A stretch of DNA of 64,000 bases from Letharia columbiana (taxonomy: Eukaryota > Ascomycota > Lecanoromycetes > Lecanorales > Parmeliaceae): contig NW_023501052.1 in NCBI RefSeq assembly GCF_014066305.1, positions 747,001 through 811,000 of the forward strand. Reading direction: 5' to 3'. Shown one piece after another: positions 1-14,591 of this stretch. How positions within the stretch are numbered: the first letter of the stretch is position 1; every line of letters starts with the position of its first letter. The position numbers and the translations under genes are program-made. The notes under the pieces are model-generated. The model was given only the letters and a program-made list of their open reading frames with translations, did not search any database and was not told the origin of the DNA.

Positions 1-3000
1 AGTACTATTAATTAAATAAAATTATAATTTTACTTTAAAATTATCTTTTTCGAATTAGAGTAATTCTTAGAAAATACTCTAAAAAACGACTTAATATTAT
101 TAACGTTTTAATATAGATTAATAATAGATTTTAAATAGAAAGCTAAATCTTTAAAGACGTTTATAGATATTATGATTAAGTGTAATTTAGAGAAAATACT
201 AAATAAGAAAGTTAAATTATTAGATACTTAAGAAAGACTTAATTAATTCGTTCGTTAAAGAATTGAGAAATATATATTAAATAAGTAAAAAACTCTCTTT
301 AATATCTTTACTAAGAAATTTTAATTATTTATTAAAAAGAATTTTAAAAACCTTAATAAGACGACTATCTATATTTTACGAAATTATTATAAATTAATAA
401 AGTCTATATTAGAAAAGAAAGAGAGTATTTTATAATTAAGATATTAATAAATATAATTTAAAAAGAGATTCTATAGTTATTAAATAATAAAGATTATTCT
501 CTATTAAAGTAGTAATAATATTATTCTTTATAATAATAGCTAATTTAGTCGTAATAGTTTTATTAGCCTTATCGATTAAAGAATATTACTTCTCTCTCTT
601 TATAATCGCCTTATTAACTAGAGAATTTTACTTCGATTCTCTCTCTAATTTTAAATTATAGTCTAAATTATTAAATTCTATATCTATTACTCTTATCTTA
701 TTAAATTATTTAGAATTTTAAAATTAAATAAAATTATAATTATAATAAGAAATTTATTATATTAGTTAAATTATATATAAATAAAAAGAAATATAATAAA
801 AGTTCTATTAAGAGTCTTAGCTATAAATTTATAATTTTTATAAATCTCTATATAAAAGTCGAGATCTCTTAATAGATTCTTTAAATAATATTTTTAATTA
901 TATTAAAATCTATAGTATTAAAATATTACTACTCTAGCTATTAAGAAATTAATCTTATTATTTAATAACTCTATAATTAATTTTAGAGCTATTTCGAGAG
1001 AGAAGAATATTATTATTTTATATTTTATAAATAAAATAATATTAATATAAGAGGTTTTACTTTAATCTAGTCTTAAAAAAAAAAATATTATTTTTAATAA
1101 TATAATTTAATAACTTCGTTAAATTTAAAGAGAATTAAATTACGAACTTTAGTTAAATATAATACTTCGAAATAAAATAGTTATCTCTTATAGTAATATT
1201 CTTATATATAATCTTATAATCTTATAATATATAATTATGATTATAAGATTAATTAATAATATCTATACTATAATCGAGAATTATAAAAAGACTATAAAGA
1301 TTAAAAAATTCGAGTTATTTAAGTTTATAATATATTTTATTAATCGAAAGTATTATATTAATTAATTTTTAAATTAAAATTATTATAGTAAATCTTTTTA
1401 TAAATAAACAACTTTTAAAAATAATAATATTTAATTTATAAAAAGATAGATTACTAATTAATTAAGTATATCGATAAAAAATATTAAAAGTTCTCGAAAT
1501 AAGTTTACTAAGCGATTTTTCGACTTTATTAATAAAAGATATAATATTTATATTTAAGAGTTTAAAGATAAAAAGAATAAGAATGAAATTTTTAAGAGTT
1601 CGAAATTTTAATTCTCGATATCTAAAAGACTAATATAAAAGAGATTAAAAACTTTATTACGACTATTTTTATAATTATATTAAACTAAATTTAAGTATAT
1701 TATTTAAAGCTTTTTAATTATTTTATATATTTTTACGAATTTTTTTTAATTTATTTATAAAGGTCTATAAATTAAATTTATAATTATTTTTTTAATTAGG
1801 GCTATCGAGTAAGTAGGTAAGCGATCTTTAATAAGCGATCTTTGATAAGCGAACTTTGGTGAGCGATATTTGAATTCCTTGCGCTTTAATAATTATAAGA
1901 CTAAATTTCAAAATTCTTAAAAATTCGAAAAGCACAAATAGCGCTTTAAAACTAAAAAAAAGCTTAAAATTTTAATAGAAAATAAAAAAGTAATTCTATG
2001 TATTAATAATGTACACCTATTTTTTTAATACGAGATTTTAATAATTGCGAACGCTAATTTATTTATTCGCGATAAATTAGTCGATCTAATTAAAGAGCGT
2101 AGCGAACTCGAATTAATAATTGGCTACACATATAAATTTAAGATTTTCAAGCTTAGTTCTATCTTATTCTTTTATATATACTAATAATATTATTAAGTTT
2201 AATAATTTTTTTTATTATTAATTAATATATTTTAAAATAATTTTATAATATTATATTAGATATCGAATTTATATATATATTTATTATTAAATATAATTAA
2301 ATAAAAGTTTATATAAGAGAATTCGATATATAATTAAATATTATCTCTATTAATAGTATTATTATCTAATTTAAAATTAAGATAATAATATTAATTAAAG
2401 CTTTTATAGTAAATTTATTTATTAGCTAAATCGACTTTCACGTAATATAGACTAATATCTTATTTCTACTATATACTTAAAATATAAATAAATTAGAAAT
2501 CTATTTAAATAATCTTAATAATTAAATTATTTTAAGAAATAAATCTACGATCTTAATTATTTATTCTTATAAATATTTATTCTTAATATAAGATTTTATA
2601 TTAGTTAACTATCTAATTAATATTAACTTATATTAATTATATTATTAATTCGATTATCTTTTAATTAATAAATTTATTTATAATCTAGAAAAAGTTAAAT
2701 ATAATAATTTTAAGTATTAATATACTTAAATAAATTATCGAGTTTTATACGCTTTATTAAAAATACTCTCGATTTTTAAACTACTTTAAATTTTCGCTAA
2801 AGAATAAAAATAATACTTATTTTAATTATATAATTATTATCGATATTCTCTATATTAATAATAGTCTAATTCTTTAAATCGTTAATAAGAGAATTTTATT
2901 TTAGATCGCCTACTAACTAATAAATTAATTATCTTTTATATATAAGATATATTTAAATTATATTAAATAGATATATATATTAAATTTTTCGATATTATTA

Positions 3001-5640
3001 TTTATAACGCTAGAATTAATTTTAATAATATCGAGTTTAGATAAAACGCTAGAATTTTAAATATTTAAATAAAATATATATTAGTTAAAACCGCTAATTC
3101 TATCGACTTAATAAAATAATATTATACTCTATTAAGATAAGTCTATCTATTTAATAAATATTACGAAATTAGAAAATTAGTTTATTAAGAAGAAGATTTT
3201 TTATATTTATAAATAGCTATTAAGATTATTAATAATATAGTCGAACATAATAATCTTATTTCTTTATTACTAGATTTTAAAATCTTTTCTTATATTATAA
3301 ATAATAATATATTAATTTAATTTATTATTAAGAGAGTAAAAAGCTATTAATATAGTAATAGCTAAAGTTATAAAATTTTATATTAAAAGATAAATTAATA
3401 AGGCTTTATATTAGCGAAATAATTTTTAAATTATAAAAATATATAATACTCTAATTAATTTCTTAATATTAATATAAAGAATATATTAAAAGAAGTAGAT
3501 TTAATCGTATAAATTGCTAGTTACTTCTCGAGAAATATATAATATTAAATTATCTAGTAATTTTATAGACTTTCGAATTACTATTATTAAGTTATATTTA
3601 AAAGAATTAGATATTTAAATTAAGTCTTTTAATTAAGATTCTCTTAAGTCTCTTAAATAAGATACTTTAGAGTTAAACGATACTTAGTAGATTAATAATA
3701 ATTATTAAATTATTAAGATTCTCTTTAAGACGTCTTTACTATATTATAACTCTTCTTAATATTAATATATTTTAACTTATTTTTAAAATTTAGCTAATAT
3801 TATTATTTATATATTTAAATCTATTTTTTTTTAAACTTTTAGATATTCTAATTAAAAGAACTTAATAAATTATTTAAAAAGAGTATATTTAAGATTATAA
3901 AGATCGAAGATATTCTCATAGTAGTATAAATATTTAATAAATATTTTATAGATTAAGTTAAGAATAATAATATTAATAAGATCTTTAAGAAGTCGTAATT
4001 AGTAGTTTAAGTATTTAATAACTAAAAAAAGTATAAGATTCTTATTTAAATCTTTATTATTTAACGAGTAAGTTAATAATTTATTATCGCTTTATTATTA
4101 ATTATTCTATAACTATTTCTATATCTATATAATATTATTTAAATATATATATAATCTTAATTTAAATTAATTAAAAATATCTTTATTTTAATCTTAGCTA
4201 AAATAGAATTATTATCGAGAATAATTCTTTATACTATTTTCTCTCTCTATAAAATTATTAAGTTCGATATCTATTAATTTTAGATATATTATAGATATTA
4301 TATAGAGAAGCTAGAAATAATCTCGTCTATATTTAATATTTACTTATTATTTAATAATAATATAATAGTAATTATTAGTTTATAAATCGATAACTCTCTT
4401 ATCGCGAATATTATTAAGTTTATAAATATGAAATTATAAGAATTATATATCGCTAAATTAATAACTAAACTATATAAAAGCTTCTTTAAAATAATTTCTT
4501 AAATTTCTTAAATTTATTTATTACTTTTAAAGATAATATAAGAATTAATTAACTTAGATAAATAAAGAAGATTTAATTATTTTTAAAATTATTTATAAAA
4601 GAATAGTATATTATCTAGCGAGCTTAAGAAATATATATCTTAACTATATTATAGCTATAAATAATATTTACTCTATTATATATTATTTAAATTATAGAAT
4701 TTATATATAAGAATACTTAGTATTAAAATTATTATTTTTATAATATAAAAAAAAAAAAGAGATTCTATATTCGTTAAGTTAGATATAATATCTTTAAAAA
4801 GTAAAATTTTTATAAATTCGTTATTCGCTAATAATAAAGATTTTTTTTTAAATTAGTTATATAATAGCTCTAGCTAATATTATTAATTAATAATTAATTA
4901 AATATTATTAAATTACTAAAAGCGTATTAATCTTTAAACTTTACGCTTTATCTCTAAGATTCGATATTATAATTATTATAGAGTTTACTTTAAATTAAAT
5001 CTTCTTTAATACTTTTTAGATAAAAATATCTCTCTCTATATATATAGATTTAATTTTTATATATAAATATCTTATTAAGCTAAAGACGATTTAGAAGAAG
5101 AGATTAATAATAGATATCTTATACTTAAAATAATCTTATAAGTAATAAGAGTTTATTAAGTTTCTCTAAATTAAAGAAGATAAGAATTTAATTAATATAA
5201 TAATAAAGAATAAGAGATAGAATATATTATAAAGATTAATAAATGTAAATTAATTAGATCTAGATTTAAAAGAATAGATTAAAAAATAAAATATTAATTA
5301 ATAAAAGATTATCTTTCTTTTATTACTATTAGAAATATATTTAATATAATTAAATCTACGCTTACTATGATAAGAAGAGTAATTATAACTATAAAGAGTA
5401 TTATAGAAAAGAATTTAAAGAAGTAATATTTTAATAGTATATGAATAGTCTTACTTTTTCTATTTCTTACTAATATTAAAACGACTTAATACTCGTTATT
5501 ACTAGTACTTATTTAGCCTAATATATTAATATATAAAAACTCTTTCTATATATAGTATTCTTCTTTCTTAGATATTATTAGAAATATTATAACTAGTAAT
5601 AGATCTCATAGTAGTAATTATATACCGAGGTATTTATTAA
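1..5640. mobile_element. RIP-degraded LTR-type retroelement, copy 1
   Basis: Very AT-rich block with stop codons in every frame and no usable ORF. TpA is abundant while CpA and TpG are nearly missing, yet CpG still occurs, which fits RIP acting on CpA. Long stretches are the reverse complement of 7546-13488: for example 165-260 matches about 12990-13090 inverted, and 5440-5600 matches about 7600-7760 inverted. The right end (about 5520-5620) carries the sequence that forms the terminal direct repeats of copy 2, so it is probably an LTR. The left end lies outside the window. Copia or gypsy membership cannot be decided because the coding sequence is destroyed. A shorter repeat is inserted at about 1745-2190. 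Confidence 0.8.
1745..2190 (+). repeat. Short nested repeat, family S, copy 1
   Basis: A sequence beginning near AAGGTCTATAAATT and ending near CTTATTCTTTTATATATA interrupts retroelement copy 1. It recurs at 8851-9375 (same strand), 13668-13885 (opposite strand, one end only), 14592-14720 (opposite strand, other end only) and about 16780-16856 (opposite strand, one end). The matching position in retroelement copy 2 has no insert, so this is a later insertion. No ORF is visible, so it is probably a non-autonomous element; no clear terminal inverted repeat or target duplication could be fixed. Confidence 0.65.
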
Positions 5641-6009
5641 TAGATATTTATACGATCTCTCTTAAAACTAATATTCTAGATATTAATATACGGATAACGG
5701 GCATCTAAATACAGCTATCGCCGTCATCGATGAGAATTATATATTCACCCCTCTATTAATAACCAAGTAAAGTTATTATTCTAAGTTTCTAGTCTTTATA
5801 GATAAGAGATATTATATATTTATCTTAACCCTTGATTTACGTATCTAGTAACTCGAGTGATATAGAGTTATAGAGGGTATACTACGAAATCTAGTACTTT
5901 ATTCCTGCACTTTAATCTTCGACCAACGTTTTGACAACATTGCTTCTAATACAATCTCCCTAATGTTTTAACATCTCTTACAGCAGCATTTTACCATAAC
6001 CAGGAACGT
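5641..6009. other. Intergenic, no gene seen
   Basis: Transition from the RIP block to more balanced base composition. No ORF, RNA gene or repeat was recognised. Confidence 0.5.
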
Positions 6010-6991
6010 ATCAAACCATGAAGACTCGGAGAACTTCTGAAAAGTCCCAGCCAGTGATTTGGAGTTTTGGGATGCCTACGTCTCAACACGCCCAAACTAC
6101 AGCCAACCTTTTTACGAAATCATGTACAAGTATCATGCAGCACACTCGTCCTCTTACGTCGTTGTCCACGACGTCGGCTGCGGCGCCGGCCAAATCGCTA
6201 CCGAGCTGGCTTCTCACTTTTCTTACGTCGTCGCGTCGGATAACAATAACAGCCACCTCACCGTGGCTTAAGGGCGCCTGTAACCCGACTTCGACGCATC
6301 GCGGATCTGGTTCACCCATTCAAAGGCGAAGACCTTTCCTCCCATCACCCCCGGGGCTCCGCCGATATGATCGCTACCGCTGAAGCTATCATCCTGATGA
6401 ACGCAGACCGGGGTCTGCGGAGCTTCGCCGATTTGCTTAAGCCAGGCGACACTCTCGCGACTTGATTCTACGGTCGCCCAACGTTTTCGGAGCCTGCGTA
6501 TTTCGCCAAGGGCCAGCCGATTCTCGACGCTATCTATGGTACGTAATTAGGCCAAGGTGATTCATGGCAGTGGGCCGACGCGCGTTTGGGGGTTTAAGCG
6601 CTGCGCCGATAGTATAAAGAGCTGGCTCGACTACGTACGCTTTCTAGCCGACACTTGGACAGACGTGTAGCGTTTCAAGTGGAACATGCATGGGACACTA
6701 CCGTTCTTTGGGAAAGAGGCGTGCGGTTTTGACATTGAGCCTGTATTAAACATTTCTGAGGGGGAAAAAGTTACCATAAGCGAGGATCCGGAATTTTGGA
6801 TGAATGGATGGGATGTGACGGCGGTGAAGAGATACTTTAGCGTGCTGTTTCCGGGGTTCAAGGAGGCGAATGGCGAAGGGGACGCAAAGATTGATGGGCT
6901 TTTCAAGGAATTGACAGAGATTATGGGCGGGGAAGATGCTGTCAGGCGGTTCACCTGGCCGTGCGTCCTTTTGATGGCGACGCGCCGATGA
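6010..6991 (+). pseudogene. Broken class I SAM-dependent methyltransferase
   Basis: Two stretches resemble fungal small-molecule methyltransferases. At 6056-6271 the frame reads LEFWDAYVSTRPNYSQPF and then the SAM-binding motif VHDVGCGAGQIATELA (motif I, GxGxG-like). At 6686-6990 a second frame reads like the C-terminal part, with WNMHGTLPFFGKEACG and DPEFWMNGWDVTAVKRYF. Between them are in-frame stops (about 6269 and several at 6280-6670) and frame changes, and a stop sits just upstream of the first block. The expected length is about 280-310 residues, so both ends are represented but the middle cannot be read. The gene is sandwiched between two inverted retroelement copies and probably decayed through RIP leakage. 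Family assignment is good; the substrate is unknown. Confidence 0.7.
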
Positions 6992-7545
6992 TCGAGGTGT
7001 CAGCCTGATAACGGATAATACTTTTGAGAACGTTGTTGATTTTCTGTCTGCTGTATGAACCAGGAAAGTTTCGTTAGAGCTGAGCTTAGCTCAACTCGAG
7101 AGGAGATGGAACCGTCTTCAAGCTTATACCTGCTCGTGTGTTGCGTTCTGAGGCCTACATTGGGCAGATTACTTTTAGTTCACCAGTTGTCGACAGAAGT
7201 CCGAACACCAAGATTTACCCGGCATATGTGACCTTCTTGCAACCAACTTCACGCCGTCTAAATATGATTAATTAAATTCAAAATCAGAAATGTTAGAGGG
7301 GAGACTCTACGCTATTTGATGATATTGATTTAAAATATTTTACGTAAATTTCGTGATGATAATCAGATATGAAGAGAGGACTTTTTTGATGTTCTTGACT
7401 CCACCGAAATTAAGCGAGCCTCGGTATTCAGACTTCTATCGAGACGTGGTGGTTATTGCAGTATCAATGGTGAAGAAAATATCATCTTAGGCAGACGCGA
7501 TATCTAGACCGTATGCCAAGGTTCTCTATGATGTAGCGGTTTTAT
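6992..7545. other. Intergenic island, no gene seen
   Basis: Moderate GC sequence between the methyltransferase remnant and retroelement copy 2. No convincing ORF was found. Confidence 0.4.
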
Positions 7546-10500
7546 TAATAAGTACTTAGTACTGTAGTTACTTATATAATAAGACTTATTACTAGATATA
7601 GTATTCTTAATAGTATCTAAGAAAGAAGAATATCTATATATAGAGAATACCTTTATATACTTATAATTAGATCGAATAAGTATTAGTAATAGCGAGTATT
7701 AAGTCGTTTTAATACTAGTAAAAAATAGAAAATAAGACTATTTATATACTATATTTCTTCTTTATAATCTCTATAATTATAATTACTCTCTCTACTATAA
7801 TAAGCGTAGATTTAATTATATTAGACGTATTTCTAATAGTATTACGCTAAGACGACTTTCTATTAATTAGTATTAATATCTTATTTTTTTATCTAATCTT
7901 CTAAATCTAATTCTAGATAATTTATATTTACTAGATATTATAGTATATTATATTTCTTATTCTTTATTATTAAATCGACTAGATTCTTATCTTCTCTAAT
8001 TTATAGAATTTCGATAATCTCTTATTATTTATATAACTATTTTAGATATAGAATATCTATTATTAATCTCTTCTCTTATATTATTTTTAGCTTAATAAGA
8101 TATTTATATAAAGATTTCGAGTTTATATATATAGAAAGAAGTATCTTTCTTTAGAGAGTATTAGAGAAGATTTAATCTAGAGTAGATTTTATAATAGCTA
8201 TAATATCGAATTTTAGAGATAATATATAAAGTTCGAAGACTAATACGCTTCTAGTAACTCGACGATATTTAATTAATTATTAATAAATAATATTAGCCTT
8301 ATTCTAAGCGTTAGCTAGAGCTATTATATATTCGATTTAAAAAGAGAGATCTTTATTATTAATAAATAACGAATTTATAAAAGTTATAATTCTTAGAGAC
8401 GTTATATCTAACTTAATAAATATAAAATCTCTTTCTTTTATTTATTATAAAAGAAAGTAATTTAGATACTAAGTATTCTTATATATAAACTCTATAATCT
8501 AGATAATATATAATAAGATAAATATCGCTTATAGCTATAATATAGTAATAATATATACTTCTTATACTCGCTAGACGATATATTATTCTTTTATAAATAA
8601 TTTTATAAATAATTAAATCTTCTTTACTTCTCTAAGTTAATTAATTCTTATATTATTCTCGAGAGTAATAATAAATCTATTAAATTCGAGAGATTATTTT
8701 AAAATAAGTCTCTTATATAACTTAGTTAATAATTCGACGATATATAATTCTTATAATTTTAGATTTATAAACTCGGTAATATCGGCGATAAGAGAGTTAT
8801 CGATTTATAAGTTAATAATTATTATTATATTATTATTAAACGAGTAAAGATCTATAAATTAAATTTATAATTTTTTTTTTAATTAGAGCTATCGAGTAAA
8901 TAGATAAGCGTATTAGAAAATAATATAATTATATTATAATTTAATATGTAATATAAAAGATATTAATTATTCTATATATCTATAGAATAGATATATGTAA
9001 TATTAAGTCTACGCTAGATAGCTCTAGTTCTAAGTCGAGGTAAGGCCTTAACGTATCGTAATAGAGCGATCTTTAATGAGCGATATTTGAATTCCTTGCG
9101 CTTTAATAATTATAATACCAAATTTTAAAATTCTTTCATTTTTAAGAAGCGTAAATTACGGGCTATAATTTAAAAAAAAAAAATTTAATAGAGAATAGTA
9201 AAGTTATTGAAGGGTTAAAAGTAGAAGAAAAGATTTTTAATAGTTGCGAACGCTAATTTATTTACCCGCGATATCTAATCAAAAAGCGTAGACCTAATGA
9301 ATTTATAATTGACTGTATATATAAATTTAAGATTTTCTAGTTTAGCTCTATCTTATTCTTTTATATATATTAATAAAAGATAAATATCGAATATAGATAA
9401 GGTTATTCTTAGCTTCTTTATATAATATTTATAATATATTTAAAATTAGTAGATATCGAACTTAGTAACTTTATAGAGAGGGAGAATAATATAAAGTATT
9501 ATTTTTAAGAATAGTCTTATTTTAGCTAAGACTAAAATAAAGATATCTCTAATTAACTTAAATTAAGATTATATATATATTTAAGTAATATCGCGTAGAT
9601 ATAGAGATAGCTATAGAACAGCTAACGCTAGAGTAATAATAAGTTATTAATTAACTCGTTAAATAATAGAAGTTTAAGTAAGAATTCTATACTTCTTCGA
9701 GTTATTAAATATTTATATTACTAGTTATAACTTCTTAAAGACTTTCTTAATACTCTTATTTTTAATTTAATTTATAAAATAACTATTAAATATCTATACT
9801 TTTATAGAAATATCTTCGATCTTTATAATCTTAAATATATTCTTTTTAAGTAGTTTATTTAATTCTTTTTATTAAGATATCTAAAAGTTCGATAAAGATA
9901 ATTATAATATAAATTTAGATATATAGATTATAATATTAATAGAGTTTCGAAAATAAGTGAGAATATATTAATATCGAGAAGGGTTATAACGTAGTAGAGT
10001 ATTCTAAAAAGAGTTTTAATAATCTTAATTATCGTTATTTTTATATTAAGTATTATCTAACTATAGAGATTCTTATTTAAGAAACTTAAGAGGCTTAATT
10101 AAGATATCTATTTTTTTTAAATATAACTTAATAATAGTAACTTGAAAGTTTATAAGATTATTAGATAATTTAATAATATATATCTCTTAAGAAGTAGCTA
10201 GTAGTTTATATAGTTTAGTTTACTTCTTTTAATATATTCTTTATATTAGTATTAAGAAATTAATTAGAGTATTATATATTTTTATAATTTAAGAGTTATT
10301 TCGTTAATATAGAGTATTATTAATTTATCTCTTAGCGTGAAATTTTATAATTTTAGTTATTACTATATTAATAGCTTTTACTCTCTTAATAATAAATAGA
10401 GTTAATATATTATCGTTTATAATATAAGAAAAGATTTTAAAAACTAGTAATATAAGAATAATATCGTTATATTTAATTATAATATTAATAGTCTTAATAG

Positions 10501-13488
10501 TTATTTATAAATAAATCTTCTTCTTAATATCTTAATTTTTTAATTTTATAGTAATTATCGAATAGACTTATCTTAATAAAATATAATATCGTTTTATTAG
10601 ATTAATAGAATTAGCGATCTTAACTAATATATATTTTATTTAAATACTTAGAGTTCTAGCGTTTTATTTAAATTCGATATTATTAAAGTTAATTTTAGCG
10701 TTATAAATAATAATATCTAAAGATTTAATATATATATTTATTTAGTATAATCTAAGTATATTTTATATATAGAAGATAGTTATATTCGTTAGCTATCAAG
10801 TAATTTAAAATAAAATTTTCTTATTAATAATTTATAAAATTAAGCTATTATTAATATAGAGAATATCGATAATAATTATATAATTAAAATAGATATTATT
10901 CTTATTCTTAAGTAAGAATTTAAAATAATCTAAAAGATTAAGAGTGCTTTTAATAGAGTATATAGAACTCGATAATTTATTTAAATATATAATAATATTT
11001 AAAATCGTTATAGCTAGCTTTTTTCTAGAATTTAAATAAGTCTATTAATTAAGAAATAATTAAATCGATAATATAATTAATATAACTCGATATCGATTAG
11101 ATAGTTAACTAATATAGAATCTTATATTAAAAATAGATATTTATAAAAGCGAATAATTAAGATTATAGAACTATTTCTTAAAATAATTTAATTCTTAAGA
11201 TTATTTAGATAGATCTCTTAGTTTATTTATATCTTAAATATATAGTAAAAATAAGATATTAGTCTATATTATATAAAAGTCGACTCGATTAATAAACGAA
11301 TTTACTATAAGTTTTTTAATTAATATTATTATTCTAATTTTAAATTAAATAATAATACTATTAATAATAATATTTAATTATATATTAAATTCTCTTATAT
11401 AAACTTTTACTTAATTATATTTAATAATAAATATATATATAACTTCGATATCTAATATAATATTATAAAATTATTTTAAAGATATATTAATTAATATTAA
11501 GAAAGCTATTAAATTTAATAATATTATAATATATAAAATAATTAAAAAGCTTTAAATAATATATTTAGACTTAATTTAATATAATTATAAAAGTAATTAT
11601 AATAAAGTTTTTGATCTTCTTTAAGTTATTATTTTAAATATCGAGAGTTAAAATCTTAAGATTCTCGATCTTATTCTTTTAATCTTTAAACTCTTAAATA
11701 TAAAAGTTATATCGCTTATTAATAAAGTCGATAAACCGCTTAGCGAACTTATTTCGAGACTTCTAATATTTCTTATTAATATACTTAATTAATTAATAGT
11801 CTATCTTTTTATAGATAAAGTATCGCTTTTTTTAAAAGCTATTTATTTATGAGAATAATCTACTATAATTATTTTAATTTAAAGATTAATTAATATAATA
11901 CTTTTAATTAGTAAAATATATTATAGATTTAAATAACTCGAATCTTTTAGTCTTTATAGTCTCTTCGTAATTCTTAATTATAGTATAGATATTATTAATT
12001 AATCTCGTAATTATAATTATCTATTATAGAATTATAATACTATATATAGAGATATTACTATAAGAAGATAATTATCTTATTTCGAAGTATTATATCTAAT
12101 TAAAATTTATAATCTAATTCTCTTTAAATTTAATAAAGTTATTAAATTATCTTATTAAAGATAATTTCTTTATTCTTTTTAAGACTAGCTTAAAGTAAGT
12201 CTTTTAGATTAATATTATTTTACTTATAAAGTATAAGATAATAATATTCTTCTCTCTCGAAATAGTTCTAAAATTAATTAAAGAGTTATTAAATAATAAG
12301 GTTAATTTCTTAATAGCTAGAGTAATAATATTTTAGTATTATAGATTTTAATATAATTAGAAATACTATTTAAAGAATCTACTAAGGGAATCTCGACTCT
12401 TATATAAAGATTTATAAAAATTATAAATTTATAGCTAAGACTCTTAATAAGATTTTTATTATACTTCTTCTTATTAATATATAATTTAATTAAAATAATA
12501 AGTTTCTTATTATAATTATAATTTTATTTAATATCGAAGTTTTAAATAACTTAATAAGGTGAGAGTAATAGATATAAGACTCGATAATTTAGATCGTAAG
12601 TTTAGATGTTAGAAGAGAGAATCTAGAATAGAATTCTTCGATCGATAAGATGATTATAAGGGAGAGAGAAATAGTATTCTTCGATTAATAAGACTATTAT
12701 TTCTATATTAGTTAAATTAATTATTACTAAGAATAGTAATAAGATAATTTTAATAGAGGACAATCTTCGTCGTCTAATAGCTATAAGATCTCTTTTTAAT
12801 TACATCCGCTAATTCTTTAGCTATTAAGAGTTCTCTTTCTTTTTTAATATAGACTTTATTAATTTATAGATAATCTCGTAGATTAATAATAATATTCTTA
12901 CTAAGAATCTTAAAGTTCTCTCTAATATATTAAATAAAGTCGTTAATAAAGACGTTAGAGAGTATTCTAAATTTATATATTATATATTATTATATCCTTT
13001 AACGAATAAATTTCTTAAGCTTCTCTTAGATATCTAATAATTTAGCTTCTTATAGTTTCTCTAATTTACGCTTAATTATAATATCTAATAATATCTCTAA
13101 AGAATTAGATTTCTTATTCTTAAAGTTTATTTTAGATATATATTATATATTAATATAATATAAAAGCTTAGTAATATTTAATATTTTCTAAGTATTTTCT
13201 CTATTAAATAGAAGTTATAGAAATTATAGAAGTAGAAATTATAGTTTTATTCGATCGAATCGTTATAATAAGCGAAATCGATTAAGTAATATAGAATCGT
13301 ATAAAATATCGCGATAATATTAAGATAAACTTTCTTTAGAGTATAATCTAGCTAATTTATATACTATTATTAAAGTATATTAATTAATATTAATAAATAT
13401 TTAATACTATAGTTACTTACTATAATAAGACTTATTATTAATATATATATATTCTTAATAATATCTAAGAAAGAAGAATATCTATATA
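7546..13488. mobile_element. RIP-degraded LTR-type retroelement, copy 2 (inverted relative to copy 1)
   Basis: AT-rich, stop-filled and CpA-depleted like copy 1, and colinear with it in reverse complement. It is bounded by terminal direct repeats: about 7560-7650 and 13400-13488 share blocks such as TAGTTACTTA, ATAATAAGACTTATTA and ATCTAAGAAAGAAGAATATC. These are read here as LTRs, the right one cut off by the insertion at 13489. The internal part is about 5.5 kb without the nested repeat at 8851-9375, close to the size of a complete element. No protein domain can be translated. Confidence 0.8.
8851..9375 (+). repeat. Short nested repeat, family S, copy 2
   Basis: The same element as at 1745-2190, with matching ends (ATCTATAAATTAAATTTATA at the left, CTTATTCTTTTATATATATT at the right) and an extra internal stretch of about 150 bp (roughly 8915-9065). 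It is inserted into retroelement copy 2 at a point where copy 1 is continuous. Confidence 0.65.
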
Positions 13489-14041
13489 TTTCGGGGCTTA
13501 ATACCTTTATTAAGCTAAAAGAAGTATCTAAAATCCTATTTATACGCTATAAGAAGATATTTCTAGACTTCCCTTTATAGGGCCGCTTTTTGAAAGTAAG
13601 GTTAAGGCTATACTAGTGCGGGTATAAAACTTTCAATGTAGACCTCTATAGTAATAACTTTTTTATTTTCTATTGAAATTTTGAATTTTTTTTTTAAAAA
13701 TTTTGAAGCGCTATTTGCGCTTTCCGAATTTTTAAGAATTCTAAAAATTTGTCTTATAATCATCAAAGCGCAAGGAATTCAAATATCGCTCATTAAAGTT
13801 CGCACATTAAAGATCGCTTATCTATTTACTCGATAGCCTTAATTAAAAAAATAATTATGAATTTAATTTATAGACCTTTATAGAGGTCTATATCGAAAAT
13901 TCTATATATACGCTAGTATAGCCTTAATTCTACTTTTAGAAAGCGGCTCTATAGAGGAGAAGTTTAGAAATATCTTCTTATAGCGTATAAATGGAACTTT
14001 AGATACTTCTTTTAGCTTGATAGAGATATTAAGCCCCGAAA
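13489..14041. mobile_element. Element with about 165 bp terminal inverted repeats
   Basis: The left end starts TTTCGGGGCTTAATACC and the right end finishes ATTAAGCCCCGAAA. The arms 13489-13655 and 13869-14041 align over about 165 bp in inverted orientation, with shared blocks such as AAGCTAAAAGAAGTATCTAAA and ACGCTATAAGAAGATATTTCT. The centre is a partial copy of repeat family S. There is no transposase ORF, so this is a MITE-like or internally deleted DNA element that landed in the right LTR of retroelement copy 2. A target-site duplication was not resolved. Confidence 0.65.
13668..13885 (-). repeat. Family S repeat, partial copy inside the inverted-repeat element
   Basis: Reverse complement of the left half of the family S element, including CAAGGAATTCAAATATCGCT and the end TATGAATTTAATTTATAGAC. 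Only one end is present. Confidence 0.6.
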
Positions 14042-14590
14042 CCTGACTAGAACTAGATGCGATTTCGAAGAACTCTAGTATTATTTAGATAGTTCTTTAG
14101 ATAAGACGTTATTCGAAGTCTAAGCGTAAGAGTCTTAACGGATATAGAACTTTTAATATAGACCTCTATACTCGTATAATTTAAAAGAATAATTTAAAAC
14201 GAAAAAGATAATAATTTAATAGACTAATCATATAGAATAATACTTAGCCTTATCGATCGTTTACGAATTAAATATTATTTTATAATATAAAATAGTAATT
14301 TATATATATAGTTATCTAATTAGATTTTCGTATTATAAGATTTAAGAGATCTTATCTCTAAGATAGTTTAAAGCTCTTTTTATCTTATTCTATTATATAG
14401 CGTAATAATTAACTATCGAATAAAATAACTTATATAATTAATATTATAGAAAAAGAGTATACGATTTTAATTATATTAAAGTTATTAAGTTTCGATAGAA
14501 ATTTATTTAATTATTAAGATAATAAGAACTACGTTAATATTAAATTAATTATTATATAAGATACTATTATATAGTCGAAGCGTTTATCTA
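14042..14590. repeat. AT-rich RIP-affected remnant
   Basis: AT-rich sequence with the same CpA depletion and no ORF. Its parent element was not identified. Confidence 0.5.
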
Positions 14591-14591
14591 A

